From DASRHY01 sp046765875 (GTDB taxonomy: Bacteria > Actinomycetota > Actinomycetes > Propionibacteriales > Kribbellaceae): a stretch of DNA of 39,012 nucleotides. The stretch is from assembly GCA_046765875.1 (NCBI GenBank), contig JBKPSJ010000355.1:1-39012 (forward strand), in the 5' to 3' direction. Both the position numbers and the translations under genes were made by a program. Positions 30,713 through 39,012 of this stretch are shown one piece after another. The first letter of the stretch is position 1. Each line of letters begins with the position of its first letter. The notes under the pieces were generated by a model, which did no database searches, had not been told where the DNA came from, and saw nothing but the letters and a program-made list of their open reading frames with translations.

Positions 30713-32422
30713 TCAGCGTCGGCCGTGACGCTCCGCAGCGAGGGCGAGCAGTTCCTCCGCGTGCGTCTGGGCGGCTTCGGACTCCTCCAGCCCAGCCATC
30801 ATGCGAGACAGCTCACGCAATCGACCCGCCTGGTCGAGGACTTCGAGCCCGCTGGTCGTGACCGAGCCGTCATCGCTCTTGCGTACGACGTGATGCCGGT
30901 CGGCGAACGCGGCAACCTGCGGCAAGTGTGTGACCACAATCACCTGTGCATTCTCCGCCAGCCGGGCCAGCCGCTGCCCGACCTCGACCGCGGCCCGGCC
31001 ACCGATCCCGGCGTCGATCTCGTCGAACACCAGCGTCGGCACCAGGTGGCTGTCGGACAGGATCACCTCCAGCGCGAGCATCACCCGGGAGAGCTCACCG
31101 CCGGAGGCTGCCTTCTGCAGCGGTCGCTTCGGGCTGCCCGGGTTCGCGGTGAAGCAGAACTCGATCTCGTCGGCACCGCTCGGGCCCGGTGTGGCCTCTC
31201 GTACCTCGACGGTCAGCGTCGCGTGCGGCATCGCGAGTCCGGCGAGTTCGGCGGTGACGGCCTCGCCGAGCCGTTCCGCAGCAGCCTTGCGCTCGGCCGT
31301 GATCTGCCCGGCCAGGTCCGCGAGCCGGCCCTGCAACTCGTCCCGCTCCTGCTTGAGTTCGCCGACACGCTCATCGCTGCTATCGAGCTCGGTCAGCCGG
31401 GCTGCGGACCGGCGGGACCACTCCAGCACCTCGTCGACGGTGCCGTCGGTGTCGCCGTACTTGCGGATCAGCGCGGTGAGCACGGCCCGGCGTTCGCTCA
31501 CCGCGGCCAGCCGGGCCGGGTCGGTGTCGATGTCCGCGGCGTACGAGGACAGCTCGCCGGCCAGGTCGGCCGCGAGATAGCTTAGCTCGGCGGCTCTGTC
31601 GGCCAGTCCACTGAGCGTCTTGTCGTGCTCGCGTTCGCCGTCCAGCGCCTGCTTGGCCAGCGCGAGCAGGCCGAGTACGTCACCCGGGCGGGTCGAGTCC
31701 AGGTCCTCCGCGGCCAATGCTTCGGCGGCGATGGTGGCCGCGGTGCGCAGCCCGTCCGCATACGCCAGCCGGTCCTCCTCCGCCGCCAGCTCGGCATCCT
31801 CGCCGGGCTGCGGCTCCGCCCTCGCCAGCTCGTCCAGCCCGAATCGCAGCAGATCGGCCTCGGCGAGACGGTCGCGCTCGCGGCTGGTCAGCTCCTGAAG
31901 CTCGCGGGTGACCGCGCGATGACGCTGGTACGCCGCCTGGTACTCGGCCAGTGGCTTGAGCACCGCGTCTCCTGCGTACGTGTCCAGGGTCTGCCGCTGA
32001 CGCGCGGGTTGCAGCAGCCGCCACTGGTCGGCCTGGCCGTGGATCGCGACCAGGTCTCCGGACACTTCGCCCAGCACCGACACCGGAACAGATGCGCCCC
32101 CCAGAAACGCCCTTGACCGGCCCTCGGCGGACAGCTCGCGAGCGATCAGCAACTCGTCGTCGTCGAGCTCGGCGCCGCGGTCCTCGGCATGCGTCCTGAT
32201 GCCATCGGGTACGCCGGCAGCGCGGCCCTCGACCCGGGCGCGGCGGGTGCCACGGCGTACGAGTCCGGAGTCGGCACGGGCGCCGAGCAGCAGACCGACA
32301 CCGGTGACCACCATGGTCTTGCCGGCGCCGGTCTCGCCGGTGACCGCGGTGAAGCCCGGGTCGAGGTCCAAGGTGGCGTCCTCGATCACCCCGAGGCCGC
32401 TGATCCGGATCTCGGTAAGCAT
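30713..32422 (-). CDS. recN: DNA repair protein RecN
   Basis: RecN is an SMC-like ATPase that acts at DNA double-strand breaks. At 569 residues it is full length. The Walker A motif GETGAGKT is at residues 29-36, preceded by LGVIEDATLDLDPGFTAVTG. A coiled-coil middle includes VGELKQERDELQGRLADLAG. The C-terminal signature is ASGGELSRVMLALEVIL, with Walker B LVFDEIDAGIGG and then VTHLPQVAAFAD. ATG 32422 directly follows the nadK stop (TGAATG on the minus strand). Confidence 0.96.
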   Translation of the reverse strand: MLTEIRISGLGVIEDATLDLDPGFTAVTGETGAGKTMVVTGVGLLLGARADSGLVRRGTRRARVEGRAAGVPDGIRTHAEDRGAELDDDELLIARELSAEGRSRAFLGGASVPVSVLGEVSGDLVAIHGQADQWRLLQPARQRQTLDTYAGDAVLKPLAEYQAAYQRHRAVTRELQELTSRERDRLAEADLLRFGLDELARAEPQPGEDAELAAEEDRLAYADGLRTAATIAAEALAAEDLDSTRPGDVLGLLALAKQALDGEREHDKTLSGLADRAAELSYLAADLAGELSSYAADIDTDPARLAAVSERRAVLTALIRKYGDTDGTVDEVLEWSRRSAARLTELDSSDERVGELKQERDELQGRLADLAGQITAERKAAAERLGEAVTAELAGLAMPHATLTVEVREATPGPSGADEIEFCFTANPGSPKRPLQKAASGGELSRVMLALEVILSDSHLVPTLVFDEIDAGIGGRAAVEVGQRLARLAENAQVIVVTHLPQVAAFADRHHVVRKSDDGSVTTSGLEVLDQAGRLRELSRMMAGLEESEAAQTHAEELLALAAERHGRR

Positions 32423-33337
32423 TCAGCTCCGTCCGTTCTTGCGCTCTGCGGCTCCTCGCCAACCCAGCACCGGAAGGTCGAACTTGGCCACGAGCCGATC
32501 GCTGAACGGTGCGGTGTGCACCCGCGCCAGCCGGACCGGGAGGTCGCCGCGGCACACGTCGATCCGCGCCGCCCGCGGCAGATCGACGGTGCGGCGGCCG
32601 TCGCACCACAGCACGCCGTGCCCGTCCTGCGGGTTGACCAGCTCGATCCCCAGCCGTGACGTCGGCGCCACCACCATCGGACGCGCGAACAACGCGTGCG
32701 CCGACAGCGGCACCATCAGCATCGCCTCGACCTCCGGCCATACCACCGGGCCGCCGGCCGAGAACGCGTACGCCGTCGAGCCGGTCGGAGTCGCGCACAC
32801 CACCCCGTCGCAGCCCCACCGCGACAGCGGCCGGCCGTCGACCTCGATCATGATCTCGAGCATCCGCTCGCGTGCCGCCTTCTCCACGCTGGCCTCGTTC
32901 AGCGCCCAGGTGCGGGCGATCAACTCGTCGCCGGCGTGCACCTCGACGTCGAGCGTCATCCGCTCCTCGACGGTGTAGCTGCGATCGCGGACCACTGCGA
33001 CGGTGTGCTCCAGGTCCTCGCGTTCGGCCTCGGCGAGAAAACCGATATGACCGAGGTTCACGCCCAGCACCGGCGTACCGTGCGGGCGCGCCAGCTCGGC
33101 GCCGCGCAGGATCGAACCGTCCCCGCCGAGCACCATGATCAGCTCGACGTCGGCCGCCGCCTTGTCCGGGTCGTCGACCACCTCGACCGGGTCCAGCTCC
33201 AGTGCGGCCGCCTCCGGCGCCGGCGTACGGACCTCGATCCCGGCGGCGACCAGCAGCCGGTGCGCCTCGCGCGCCACCGAGACCGCGTACTCGCGGCCGG
33301 TGTGGGTGACCAGCAGCACCCGGCGGACGTCGGTCAA
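32423..33337 (-). CDS. nadK: NAD kinase
   Basis: NAD kinase phosphorylates NAD to NADP. The 304-residue protein has GGDGS at residues 71-75 (LIMVLGGDGSILRGAEL), NLGHIGFLAE, the substrate loop WALNEASVEK and CDGVVCATPTGSTAYAFSAG. The start is TTG 33337 with GAAGG upstream. It sits between tlyA and recN, the same order as in M. tuberculosis by my recollection. Confidence 0.96.
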   Translation of the reverse strand: MTDVRRVLLVTHTGREYAVSVAREAHRLLVAAGIEVRTPAPEAAALELDPVEVVDDPDKAAADVELIMVLGGDGSILRGAELARPHGTPVLGVNLGHIGFLAEAEREDLEHTVAVVRDRSYTVEERMTLDVEVHAGDELIARTWALNEASVEKAARERMLEIMIEVDGRPLSRWGCDGVVCATPTGSTAYAFSAGGPVVWPEVEAMLMVPLSAHALFARPMVVAPTSRLGIELVNPQDGHGVLWCDGRRTVDLPRAARIDVCRGDLPVRLARVHTAPFSDRLVAKFDLPVLGWRGAAERKNGRS

Positions 33338-33355
33338 CGCTTCTGCCTTCCTGGA

Positions 33356-34159
33356 CTATTGCGGTCCGGTACGGATCGCGGTCGCCAGCATCGTCTCATC
33401 GAGCGGTGGCGCAGCCCGTCTCATCCACAGGAAATACTCGACATTTCCGGATGGTCCGGGTAACGGACTGGCCGTCACCCCTTCGACGCCCCAGCTGCGC
33501 TCTGCGGCCGCCCGCGCCACCTGTCGTACGGCGTCCGCTCGCAGTTCTGGATCCCGTACGACACCGCCCTTGCCCAGGCGTTCCTTGCCGACCTCGAACT
33601 GTGGTTTGACCATCAGCACCAAGTCTTCCTCGGTCACTGTGGTGAGCGCGGTTAGTACCAGGGTCAGCGAGATGAACGAGAGGTCTCCGACGGTCAGCTG
33701 TACCGGTCCGCCGATCGCCTCCACGGTCAGGGTGCGCACGTTCGTACGGTCTAGAACGGTGACGCGGTCGTCGTTCTGGAGTGCCCATACGAGTTGCCCA
33801 TACCCGACGTCGACCGCAACCACATGTTTGGCACCGTTTCTGAGCAGTACGTCGGTGAAGCCGCCGGTGGATGCGCCTGCGTCGAGACAGCGGCGACCGT
33901 CGACCGTGAGCCCCCTTGGCATAAAGGCTTCCAGGGCGCCGAGCAGCTTGTACGCCCCACGCGATGCGTAGCCGGGATCGTCACCATCCGACCTGTCGAC
34001 CACGATCGCGGCATCTTGGGTGACACCGGTCGCGGGTTTGGTGGCGGGCGTACCGGCGACCTTCACCTTGCCTGCGGCGATGAGCTCCGAGGCGTGTTCG
34101 CGAGATCGGGCCAGGCCGCGGCGGACCAATTCGGCGTCCAGCCTTGCCCGGCGCGGCAT
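33356..34159 (-). CDS. tlyA: rRNA 2'-O-methyltransferase TlyA
   Basis: TlyA methylates ribose 2'-OH groups in 16S and 23S rRNA; in mycobacteria its loss gives capreomycin resistance. The N-terminal S4 domain (RLDAELVRRGLARSREHASE, residues 6-25) binds RNA. The Rossmann methyltransferase domain has CLDAGASTGGFTDVLL for S-adenosylmethionine, then VAVDVGYGQL, VGDLSFISL and VLMVKPQFEVGKE. At 267 residues it is normal length. Confidence 0.95.
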   Translation of the reverse strand: MPRRARLDAELVRRGLARSREHASELIAAGKVKVAGTPATKPATGVTQDAAIVVDRSDGDDPGYASRGAYKLLGALEAFMPRGLTVDGRRCLDAGASTGGFTDVLLRNGAKHVVAVDVGYGQLVWALQNDDRVTVLDRTNVRTLTVEAIGGPVQLTVGDLSFISLTLVLTALTTVTEEDLVLMVKPQFEVGKERLGKGGVVRDPELRADAVRQVARAAAERSWGVEGVTASPLPGPSGNVEYFLWMRRAAPPLDETMLATAIRTGPQ

Positions 34160-34191
34160 CGTCGTTTCAGACCGTCAGTCGACCGCGATGG

Positions 34192-34800
34192 TCAGACGCG
34201 CTCTTGGGCGTCCGGCCGTTCGGCCTCGGCAAGCGCGGACTGCAACCGCTCGTGCACGTCGGCATAAATCTCGGCATGCTCCGAAACAGGCCGACCCCGC
34301 AGATCCTCGAGCCGCTTCCCCGTCTCCTCGACCAACGGATGCCCCCGCTCCCCATCCTCACCGCTCACAACTCGGTGCTCGGGCCCGGTCTCCTCAGGCC
34401 CGTTCTCCTCAGCCTCACCATCCCCACCGACCTCACCGGCTGCAGCCCCACGGACCCCATCGCCCTCATCGGCCCCATCCGACACAACATCAGAAGCCAC
34501 ACCAACCACATCGGCCCCACTAGCCACAGCTTCAGGAGACTCATCAACCTCATCCACCACCGACCCGGCGACGCCATCACCGAGTACCCCGGCGCCGTCA
34601 TTCACACGCTCCCTGTCCTCAAAGGGCGTGGGGTTGTTGGGGAGGTGCGTGGCGGAGTCGGCGGTGCGGTCGGGTTCGGAGTCGAAGTCGGGCTCGCCTC
34701 CACCGGGTTCGGTCTCGGGGTCCGGCCGGGCGTCCGGCTCGGACTCGACCGGGAAACCGGTCGGGTGGGCAGCGGGCTCGTCGCTCGGGAACTCGGTCAC
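34192..34800 (-). CDS. Acidic low-complexity protein with conserved C-terminus
   Basis: A 202-residue protein. The first 140 residues are rich in Asp, Glu, Gly, Val and Ala and look disordered and strongly acidic. The last 55 residues are helix-forming and more ordinary: VEETGKRLEDLRGRPVSEHA, then EIYADVHERLQSALAE. Short proteins with a similar helical C-terminus follow the HAD/phasin-like genes upstream of tlyA in other actinobacteria, as I recall; no function is known to me. The GTG start is one base after the stop of the preceding gene, so translation is coupled. Confidence 0.7.
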   Translation of the reverse strand: MTEFPSDEPAAHPTGFPVESEPDARPDPETEPGGGEPDFDSEPDRTADSATHLPNNPTPFEDRERVNDGAGVLGDGVAGSVVDEVDESPEAVASGADVVGVASDVVSDGADEGDGVRGAAAGEVGGDGEAEENGPEETGPEHRVVSGEDGERGHPLVEETGKRLEDLRGRPVSEHAEIYADVHERLQSALAEAERPDAQERV

Positions 34801-34801
34801 T

Positions 34802-35362
34802 TCAGGCCTTCGTCGCCGCGGACTCGTCCGCGGTACTCTTCACCGCAGATTCGCCCGCGGACGTCATCGCCGCGGACGTCTTCGCCGGGGACGAATTCGC
34901 GGACTTCTTCGCCGTCCTCTTGGCAGTGGACTTGCTAGCCGTCCTCTTGGCGGCGGACTTGCTGGCCGACTTCCGCGCGGTGGACTTCTTCGTCGTGGCC
35001 TTCTTGGCCGTTGATCCACCGGTCGCGCCAGACGCCGCCGCGGTATCCGTACCGGCGGTCTGTTCGAGCTTCTCGAGCCGGCGGCGCAGGGCGGCGACCT
35101 CTTCGGCGCGGACGAAGCCGAGCCGCGCGACCGCGCCCTCGACCTCGTTCGTGATGATCGCCTGCAGCAGCGCCCGGTTGCTCTTGCTCGTGGCAACGAT
35201 CTCGTCGGCCAGTTCGCTCACACGTCCGGTCAGACCCGAGGTCAGGGAATCGGCGCCGGTCTGCTGCAGCAGTTGCCTCGCGGTCTTCATCGCGCGCTGC
35301 CGGGTCACCTCGGTCAAGCCGCTGGCGAGCTGCACGTATCCGCGCAGAGCGTCCATCACCAT
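34802..35362 (-). CDS. Phasin-like protein with histone H1-like Lys/Ala-rich tail
   Basis: A 186-residue protein. Residues 1-105 are helical (ALRGYVQLASGLTEVTRQRA, then VSELADEIVATSKSNRALLQ and EEVAALRRRLEKLEQ), resembling phasin or polyhydroxyalkanoate granule-associated proteins. Residues 117-160 are a basic tail of repeated AKK, ARK and AKR steps like the C-terminus of histone H1 and of actinobacterial HU proteins. It could bind DNA or RNA while self-associating; the function is an inference. The next gene encodes a strongly acidic disordered protein. Confidence 0.72.
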   Translation of the reverse strand: MVMDALRGYVQLASGLTEVTRQRAMKTARQLLQQTGADSLTSGLTGRVSELADEIVATSKSNRALLQAIITNEVEGAVARLGFVRAEEVAALRRRLEKLEQTAGTDTAAASGATGGSTAKKATTKKSTARKSASKSAAKRTASKSTAKRTAKKSANSSPAKTSAAMTSAGESAVKSTADESAATKA

Positions 35363-35415
35363 CGCGTCCTCCTAGGTTCTCGTGCCTCGACTGCCACGGT
35401 ATCGCGCCCGCGCAG

Positions 35416-36465
35416 TCACGCCGTGCCCGCATCGCTGGACGGACCGAATCCCAACCTGGTCAGACTTTCCGTTGCGTCAACCACCTCATCGGCGGCGTGA
35501 TCGGCCGACCACGCCGCAGCCAGCAACGCCCGCAGGCCGTTGTACTGGTCACCGTCTCCGGATAGCCGTACGCCGCCATCGGCGAGCGTCGCCTCCCAGC
35601 CGCCGCACCGGTACGTACCGCCTCTCTCGCTCACCTCGGGATGCGGTTCGGCAAGCGCGGAAAGGCCGGATCCGATGTACGTCGGGCGCTGATCGGGCGG
35701 TGCGTTCACCAGCTCGGCGGGTCTGTTGACGCCGGTACTGACCCACAGGCTCGGGAGACCGATCGCGTGCGCACCAGCGATGTCCGTGTCGAGCCGATCC
35801 CCGACCATGAGCGGTCGTTCAGCGTGCAGGCGTTCGATGCTCGTACGCAGCAACGGCGGCGCGGGCTTGCCGGCCACGACCGGGTCGACGTCGACGGCCT
35901 CACGTACCGCCTTCACCAGCGCGCCGTTGCCGGGCGCACGGCCCGACGCGGTGGGCAACGTGAGGTCGAGGTTGCTCGCGAACCACTTCGCGCCGGCGTT
36001 GATGGCGTACGCCCCCTCGGCGAGCATCCGCCAGTCCACGTCAGGTGCGAAGCCTTGGACCACGGCCACCGGCTTGTCCGCGCTGCCGCGTACCAGGGTC
36101 AGTCCGTACTCCTCCAGACCGGCGCGCAACCCCTCTCCCCCGACGATCAGCACGGGCGAGCCGGGCGGGAACTCCGACGCGACCAGCCGGGCGACCGCCT
36201 GGGCAGACGTGACGACGTCCTCTGTACGGGCGCTGAGACCCAACGACCGCAGATGCTCTGCGACAACGTCGGGCGTACGGCTGGCGTTGTTCGTGATGTA
36301 CCCGATCCGCAAACCGGCGTCGGCGGCCTTGCGCAGGTGTTCCGGCGCACCCGGGACGGCGTCCTGACCGACGTACACGACTCCGTCCAGGTCGAGCAGC
36401 GCCACGTCGTACATCTCGGCAAGCGGACGTGACGAACCAGATAGCGGTCGGGGCGCGCCGGTCAC
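35416..36465 (-). CDS. HAD-IIA family phosphatase (NagD-like)
   Basis: A 349-residue HAD-superfamily hydrolase of the IIA (NagD/PGP) group. Motif I DLDGVV is at residues 25-30 (YDVALLDLDGVVYVG), motif II in IGYITNNASRTPD, motif III in VVAGKPAPPLL and motif IV in LMVGDRLDTDIAGAHAIG. The C-terminal 80 residues (after YIGSGLSALAEPHPE) form an added domain of unknown role. Substrate unknown. GTG 36465 is used; ATG 36414 (MYDVALLDLDG) would also give a complete enzyme. The DUF1015 gene starts only 15 bases away on the other strand. Confidence 0.9.
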   Translation of the reverse strand: MTGAPRPLSGSSRPLAEMYDVALLDLDGVVYVGQDAVPGAPEHLRKAADAGLRIGYITNNASRTPDVVAEHLRSLGLSARTEDVVTSAQAVARLVASEFPPGSPVLIVGGEGLRAGLEEYGLTLVRGSADKPVAVVQGFAPDVDWRMLAEGAYAINAGAKWFASNLDLTLPTASGRAPGNGALVKAVREAVDVDPVVAGKPAPPLLRTSIERLHAERPLMVGDRLDTDIAGAHAIGLPSLWVSTGVNRPAELVNAPPDQRPTYIGSGLSALAEPHPEVSERGGTYRCGGWEATLADGGVRLSGDGDQYNGLRALLAAAWSADHAADEVVDATESLTRLGFGPSSDAGTA

Positions 36466-36480
36466 CGGGCGGCCCGTACG

Positions 36481-37665
36481 ATGCCGCTCATGCCTTCGAC
36501 GGGTACGCCGACCCTGCGCCTGGAACCGTTCCAGGCGTGGCGCTTCGTCGCGGGCAAGGTCAGTGCCCTGGGTGCGGTGACCTCGCCGCCGTACGACGTC
36601 CTGGAGCCGGAGTTGGTCCGGCGGCTGACCGAAGCGGATCTACACAACATGGTGCGTCTCATCCTTCCACGCGACGCCGAACTCGGGCCGCGCCGGTACG
36701 ACGATGCCGCCGGTCGGCTGCGTACGTGGCAGCACGACGGCGTGGTGATACGCGACCGGACACCGGCGCTGTACGTATACGAACAGCGGATCGGTACGGC
36801 GCGGCTGTGCGGCCTGGTCGGCGCGCTCGGGCTTGATCCGACCGGATCGGTGGTGCTGCCGCACGAAGATGTGATGCCGTGGATTGTCGACGACCGGTAC
36901 GACTTGATGCGTTCTACGCATGCGGATCTCGAGCCGATCCTGCTGGCGTACGCGACCACACCACAGACGGCGAGCAACGGCGCAGCGGCAGACGCGATCG
37001 ACGCGGCGCGGGCGGGTGGATCCTGGCTGTCGGCCTCGACCGACGATGGTGCCGAGCATGTGGTGTGGCGGATCGACGATCCGGAGACGCTGGCGGCTAT
37101 CGCGGACGATCTGGCGACGCATGAGGCGCTGATCGCCGACGGACATCACCGGTACAACGCGTACCTTCATCGGCTCGCGGACACCGCGGCCGCCGATTCC
37201 GGGCTCGCGATGCTCGTGGACCACGACCGGCATCCATTGACGCTCGACGCCATTCATCGAACGTTGCCTGGGACTTCCCTGTCAGCCATCGCGGAAGCTG
37301 TTCCGGCGGGGTGGCGCGTGCATGACGGGAAGCGGCCGGATCTGCCACACGGAATGGCACTGACCGATGGCCGGCGGTGGTTGACGATCCGGCGAGATGA
37401 GGCAGTCGACGTACCGGATGTCAGCCTGCTGCACGAGGAGCTGCTACCGGTGTGGGGTGTGGATCCGGATCTCATCCACTATCACCACGAATTTGACGAT
37501 GCGCTCGCCGATGCCGCTGAGGATCGCGTGACGGTGGTGCTCGAACCGCCTCGGCTCGAACAGGTGTTGTCGACTGCGGCACGTGGCGTACGGCTTCCGC
37601 GTAAGGCGACCTCGTTCGGGCCCAAGCCTCGCGTCGGCCTGCTCTTCCGCACCCTGGATGATTAG
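36481..37665 (+). CDS. DUF1015 family protein
   Basis: A 394-residue protein of the DUF1015 family. Family blocks are LEPFQAWRFVAGKVSALGAV, TSPPYDVLEPEL, the GLVGALGLD strand, and the strongly conserved LIADGHHRYNAYL with paired histidines that look like an active or metal site. The family has no agreed function; it is named after a Ser/Thr kinase-like or dehydratase guess in some databases, which I do not adopt. Starts at ATG 36481 or 36490. It ends with a four-base stop overlap with the TPR protein gene. Confidence 0.88.
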   Translation: MPLMPSTGTPTLRLEPFQAWRFVAGKVSALGAVTSPPYDVLEPELVRRLTEADLHNMVRLILPRDAELGPRRYDDAAGRLRTWQHDGVVIRDRTPALYVYEQRIGTARLCGLVGALGLDPTGSVVLPHEDVMPWIVDDRYDLMRSTHADLEPILLAYATTPQTASNGAAADAIDAARAGGSWLSASTDDGAEHVVWRIDDPETLAAIADDLATHEALIADGHHRYNAYLHRLADTAAADSGLAMLVDHDRHPLTLDAIHRTLPGTSLSAIAEAVPAGWRVHDGKRPDLPHGMALTDGRRWLTIRRDEAVDVPDVSLLHEELLPVWGVDPDLIHYHHEFDDALADAAEDRVTVVLEPPRLEQVLSTAARGVRLPRKATSFGPKPRVGLLFRTLDD

Positions 37666-39012
37666 TCCTCTGACTCCTCAGTGCTCTCGCGGTCGTCTGA
37701 GTCCTCCGCGTGACCGGAGTCTTCGGTCTCGAGGTCGGTGAATTCGAGGCCTTCGAGTTCTGCGGCCCGTTCAGCCGCGCCGGTCAGGTCTTCCGGGTCG
37801 ACACCGGCGGCCCGGTGGAACCAGATCAGCGCGTCGTCGCGGCGGCCCGCGTCAAGCAGTGCGTCGGCGTACGCGTACCGGAGGCGCGGCAGCCACTCCG
37901 CTCGGGTTCGCTTCGTCAGCTCGGGGATCTCCAGCGTCTGGACGGCCGCGGCGTACTGGCCCATGTCGCGCCGGGCTCCGGCCGCGACGATCAGCATCTC
38001 GATCCGCGATGCCGGCTCCAACTCCAGGACCGCCTTGTCGCGGGACAACGCCAATGCTTTGTCCGGACGGCCAAGTGCACGTTCGCAATCAGCCATCGCG
38101 GGAAGGACGTCCTGGTTGCCGGTCATGCGGCGTACCGCCCGGAACTCGGTGAGCGCCTCGTCGTAATGGCCGCCGAGGTATGCCGTAACCGCGACGGCCT
38201 CGCGTACGGCGCCCAACCGTGCGGCGAGCCGCCGTGCCGTCCTCGCATGCAGGTACGCCCGCTCCGGATCGTCGTCGACGAACTGCCCGGATGCCACCAA
38301 GTGCTGGGCAACCAAGTCGGCGAGTGAGCGCGGTAACGACCGCAATTCCGCCTTCACCGATCGGTCGAGCTCGGCCCCGGTGATACCTTCCGGAATAGCC
38401 GGGTCATCCCTGCGCGGCCCAACTGCTTCCCTCGCGTCGTCACGCCATCTGCGAGCCGGTCCGCCCCGCTGCTCACCCCGCGGGCCCCGTCCCTCCGGCC
38501 GACGCCCCGGCCGACCGTCGTCCGTACGAGGCCCACGACCGGTCCGCCGCTGATCGCCGCCGCGGCCACCCGCCGACCCCGCGCCGCCTGCGGTCGACGT
38601 ACCGCGCTCACCGCTGTCACGCCCGCGAGCCGACGCACCACTCCCGGCGCCATAGCCCCCGCGCCCGCTGGCTGATCCAGCACCGCCATGACCATGACCG
38701 GCCGCCGACCCACCACGGCCGCCAGCAGAGCCGCCACGCCCGCCAGAGCCACCAGTACCATCGGATCCCGACCCACGATCACGCTTGCCGCCAGAGCCAC
38801 CACGGCCGCCGGCAGACCCACCTCGCCCGCTGGAGCCACCAGGACCGCCAGTTCCCGACCCGCCATAGCCGCGACCAGAGCCGCCGCGGCCACCAGCGGA
38901 CCCGCCGCGACTGCCGCCAGAGCCACCGCGACCACTGCTTGCGCCATCCCGACCGCCAGTTGACCCGCCGCGACCACCTGCAGACCCGCCGCGACCACCA
39001 GCAGACCCGCCG
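37662..39012 (-). CDS. TPR protein with a long Gly/Arg/Ser-rich N-terminus (partial)
   Basis: The frame is open from the stop at 37662 to the right edge, so the start is outside the window. Reading the minus strand from the edge to about 38540, it encodes repeated GGSAGGRGG-type steps, then a basic linker. From about 38385 the folded part begins: GAELDRSVKAELRSLPRSL, then LVASGQFVDDDPERAYLHA and repeat pairs such as YLGGHYDEALTEFRAVRRM and YADALLDAGRRDDALIWFHR, typical tetratricopeptide repeats. The C-terminus is acidic (SDDRESTEESED). GTG 38357 would give only the TPR part, but the open frame and conserved residues just upstream of it argue for the longer form. A TPR gene in this place exists in related genomes (Rv1691), as I recall. 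Confidence 0.8.
   Translation of the reverse strand, partial: GGSAGGRGGSAGGRGGSTGGRDGASSGRGGSGGSRGGSAGGRGGSGRGYGGSGTGGPGGSSGRGGSAGGRGGSGGKRDRGSGSDGTGGSGGRGGSAGGRGGSAAGHGHGGAGSASGRGGYGAGSGASARGRDSGERGTSTAGGAGSAGGRGGDQRRTGRGPRTDDGRPGRRPEGRGPRGEQRGGPARRWRDDAREAVGPRRDDPAIPEGITGAELDRSVKAELRSLPRSLADLVAQHLVASGQFVDDDPERAYLHARTARRLAARLGAVREAVAVTAYLGGHYDEALTEFRAVRRMTGNQDVLPAMADCERALGRPDKALALSRDKAVLELEPASRIEMLIVAAGARRDMGQYAAAVQTLEIPELTKRTRAEWLPRLRYAYADALLDAGRRDDALIWFHRAAGVDPEDLTGAAERAAELEGLEFTDLETEDSGHAEDSDDRESTEESED

Noticed and set aside
38354..38998. A 214-residue minus-strand frame rich in Ala and Val near the edge
   Set aside because: It is out of frame with the TPR protein, which continues in its own open frame over the same bases and joins to conserved residues.
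38400..39012. Regularly spaced GC-rich repeats near the right edge, at first sight a CRISPR or satellite
   Set aside because: The repeats are in-frame Gly-Gly-Ser-Gly-Gly-Arg codons of the TPR protein, are of uneven length and have no unique spacers.

Overview
The window is high-GC DNA from an actinobacterium. It carries the Pup ligase PafA, SteA/SteB, a gene order shared with Mycobacterium and Streptomyces, and many GTG/TTG starts. Codon and word usage (very frequent GTAC) suggests Propionibacteriales, perhaps Kribbella or a relative; that placement is an inference. No rRNA, tRNA, CRISPR array, prophage or insertion sequence was recognised. No gene-free stretch exceeds about 230 bases.

Layout. 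(1) 1-7.2 kb: DUF3866, DUF2000 and AraC regulator genes, a small membrane protein, then an FKBP lipoprotein and pafA, then a PH-like membrane protein, a frameshifted SnoaL/DUF4440 gene and a lipoprotein sortase. (2) 7.2-11.7 kb, minus strand: a tightly overlapping chromosome-organisation operon, parA - RHH-like small protein - scpA - scpB - rluB. (3) 11.9-14.4 kb: a divergent pair, a citrate synthase with an N-terminal helix-turn-helix and a homocitrate/isopropylmalate synthase-like enzyme, sharing an AT-rich dyad. (4) 14.4-16.5 kb: ald and xerD. (5) 16.7-22.7 kb: an accessory stretch with an aminoglycoside-phosphotransferase-like kinase, F420-type oxidoreductase, GH25 lysozyme, HxlR regulator with thioesterase, a cupin gene carrying an internal deletion, a HIT-like protein and a truncated, frameshifted ORF. 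(6) 22.7-36.5 kb, minus strand: a long conserved run reading HAD phosphatase - phasin-like protein - acidic protein - tlyA - nadK - recN - steA - steB - MraY-like enzyme - MurJ-like flippase - glycosyltransferase - pyrG - Nudix. (7) 36.5-39 kb: a DUF1015 gene and the C-terminal part of a Gly/Arg-rich TPR protein running off the right edge.

Regions 2, 4, 6 and 7 match, from memory, the Rv1691-Rv1711 neighbourhood of M. tuberculosis. The added genes are the MraY-like/MurJ-like/glycosyltransferase trio behind steAB, the citrate-synthase pair, and the accessory island. The best candidate for an undescribed system is the five-gene set steA-steB-MraY-like-murJ-like-GT4. Its genes overlap by one to four bases, it has its own predicted promoter and a 16-bp palindrome at the predicted start site, and it contains the parts needed to make, decorate and flip a polyprenyl-linked sugar next to known cell-separation factors. 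A second candidate is the HTH-citrate synthase / HMGL-like pair.
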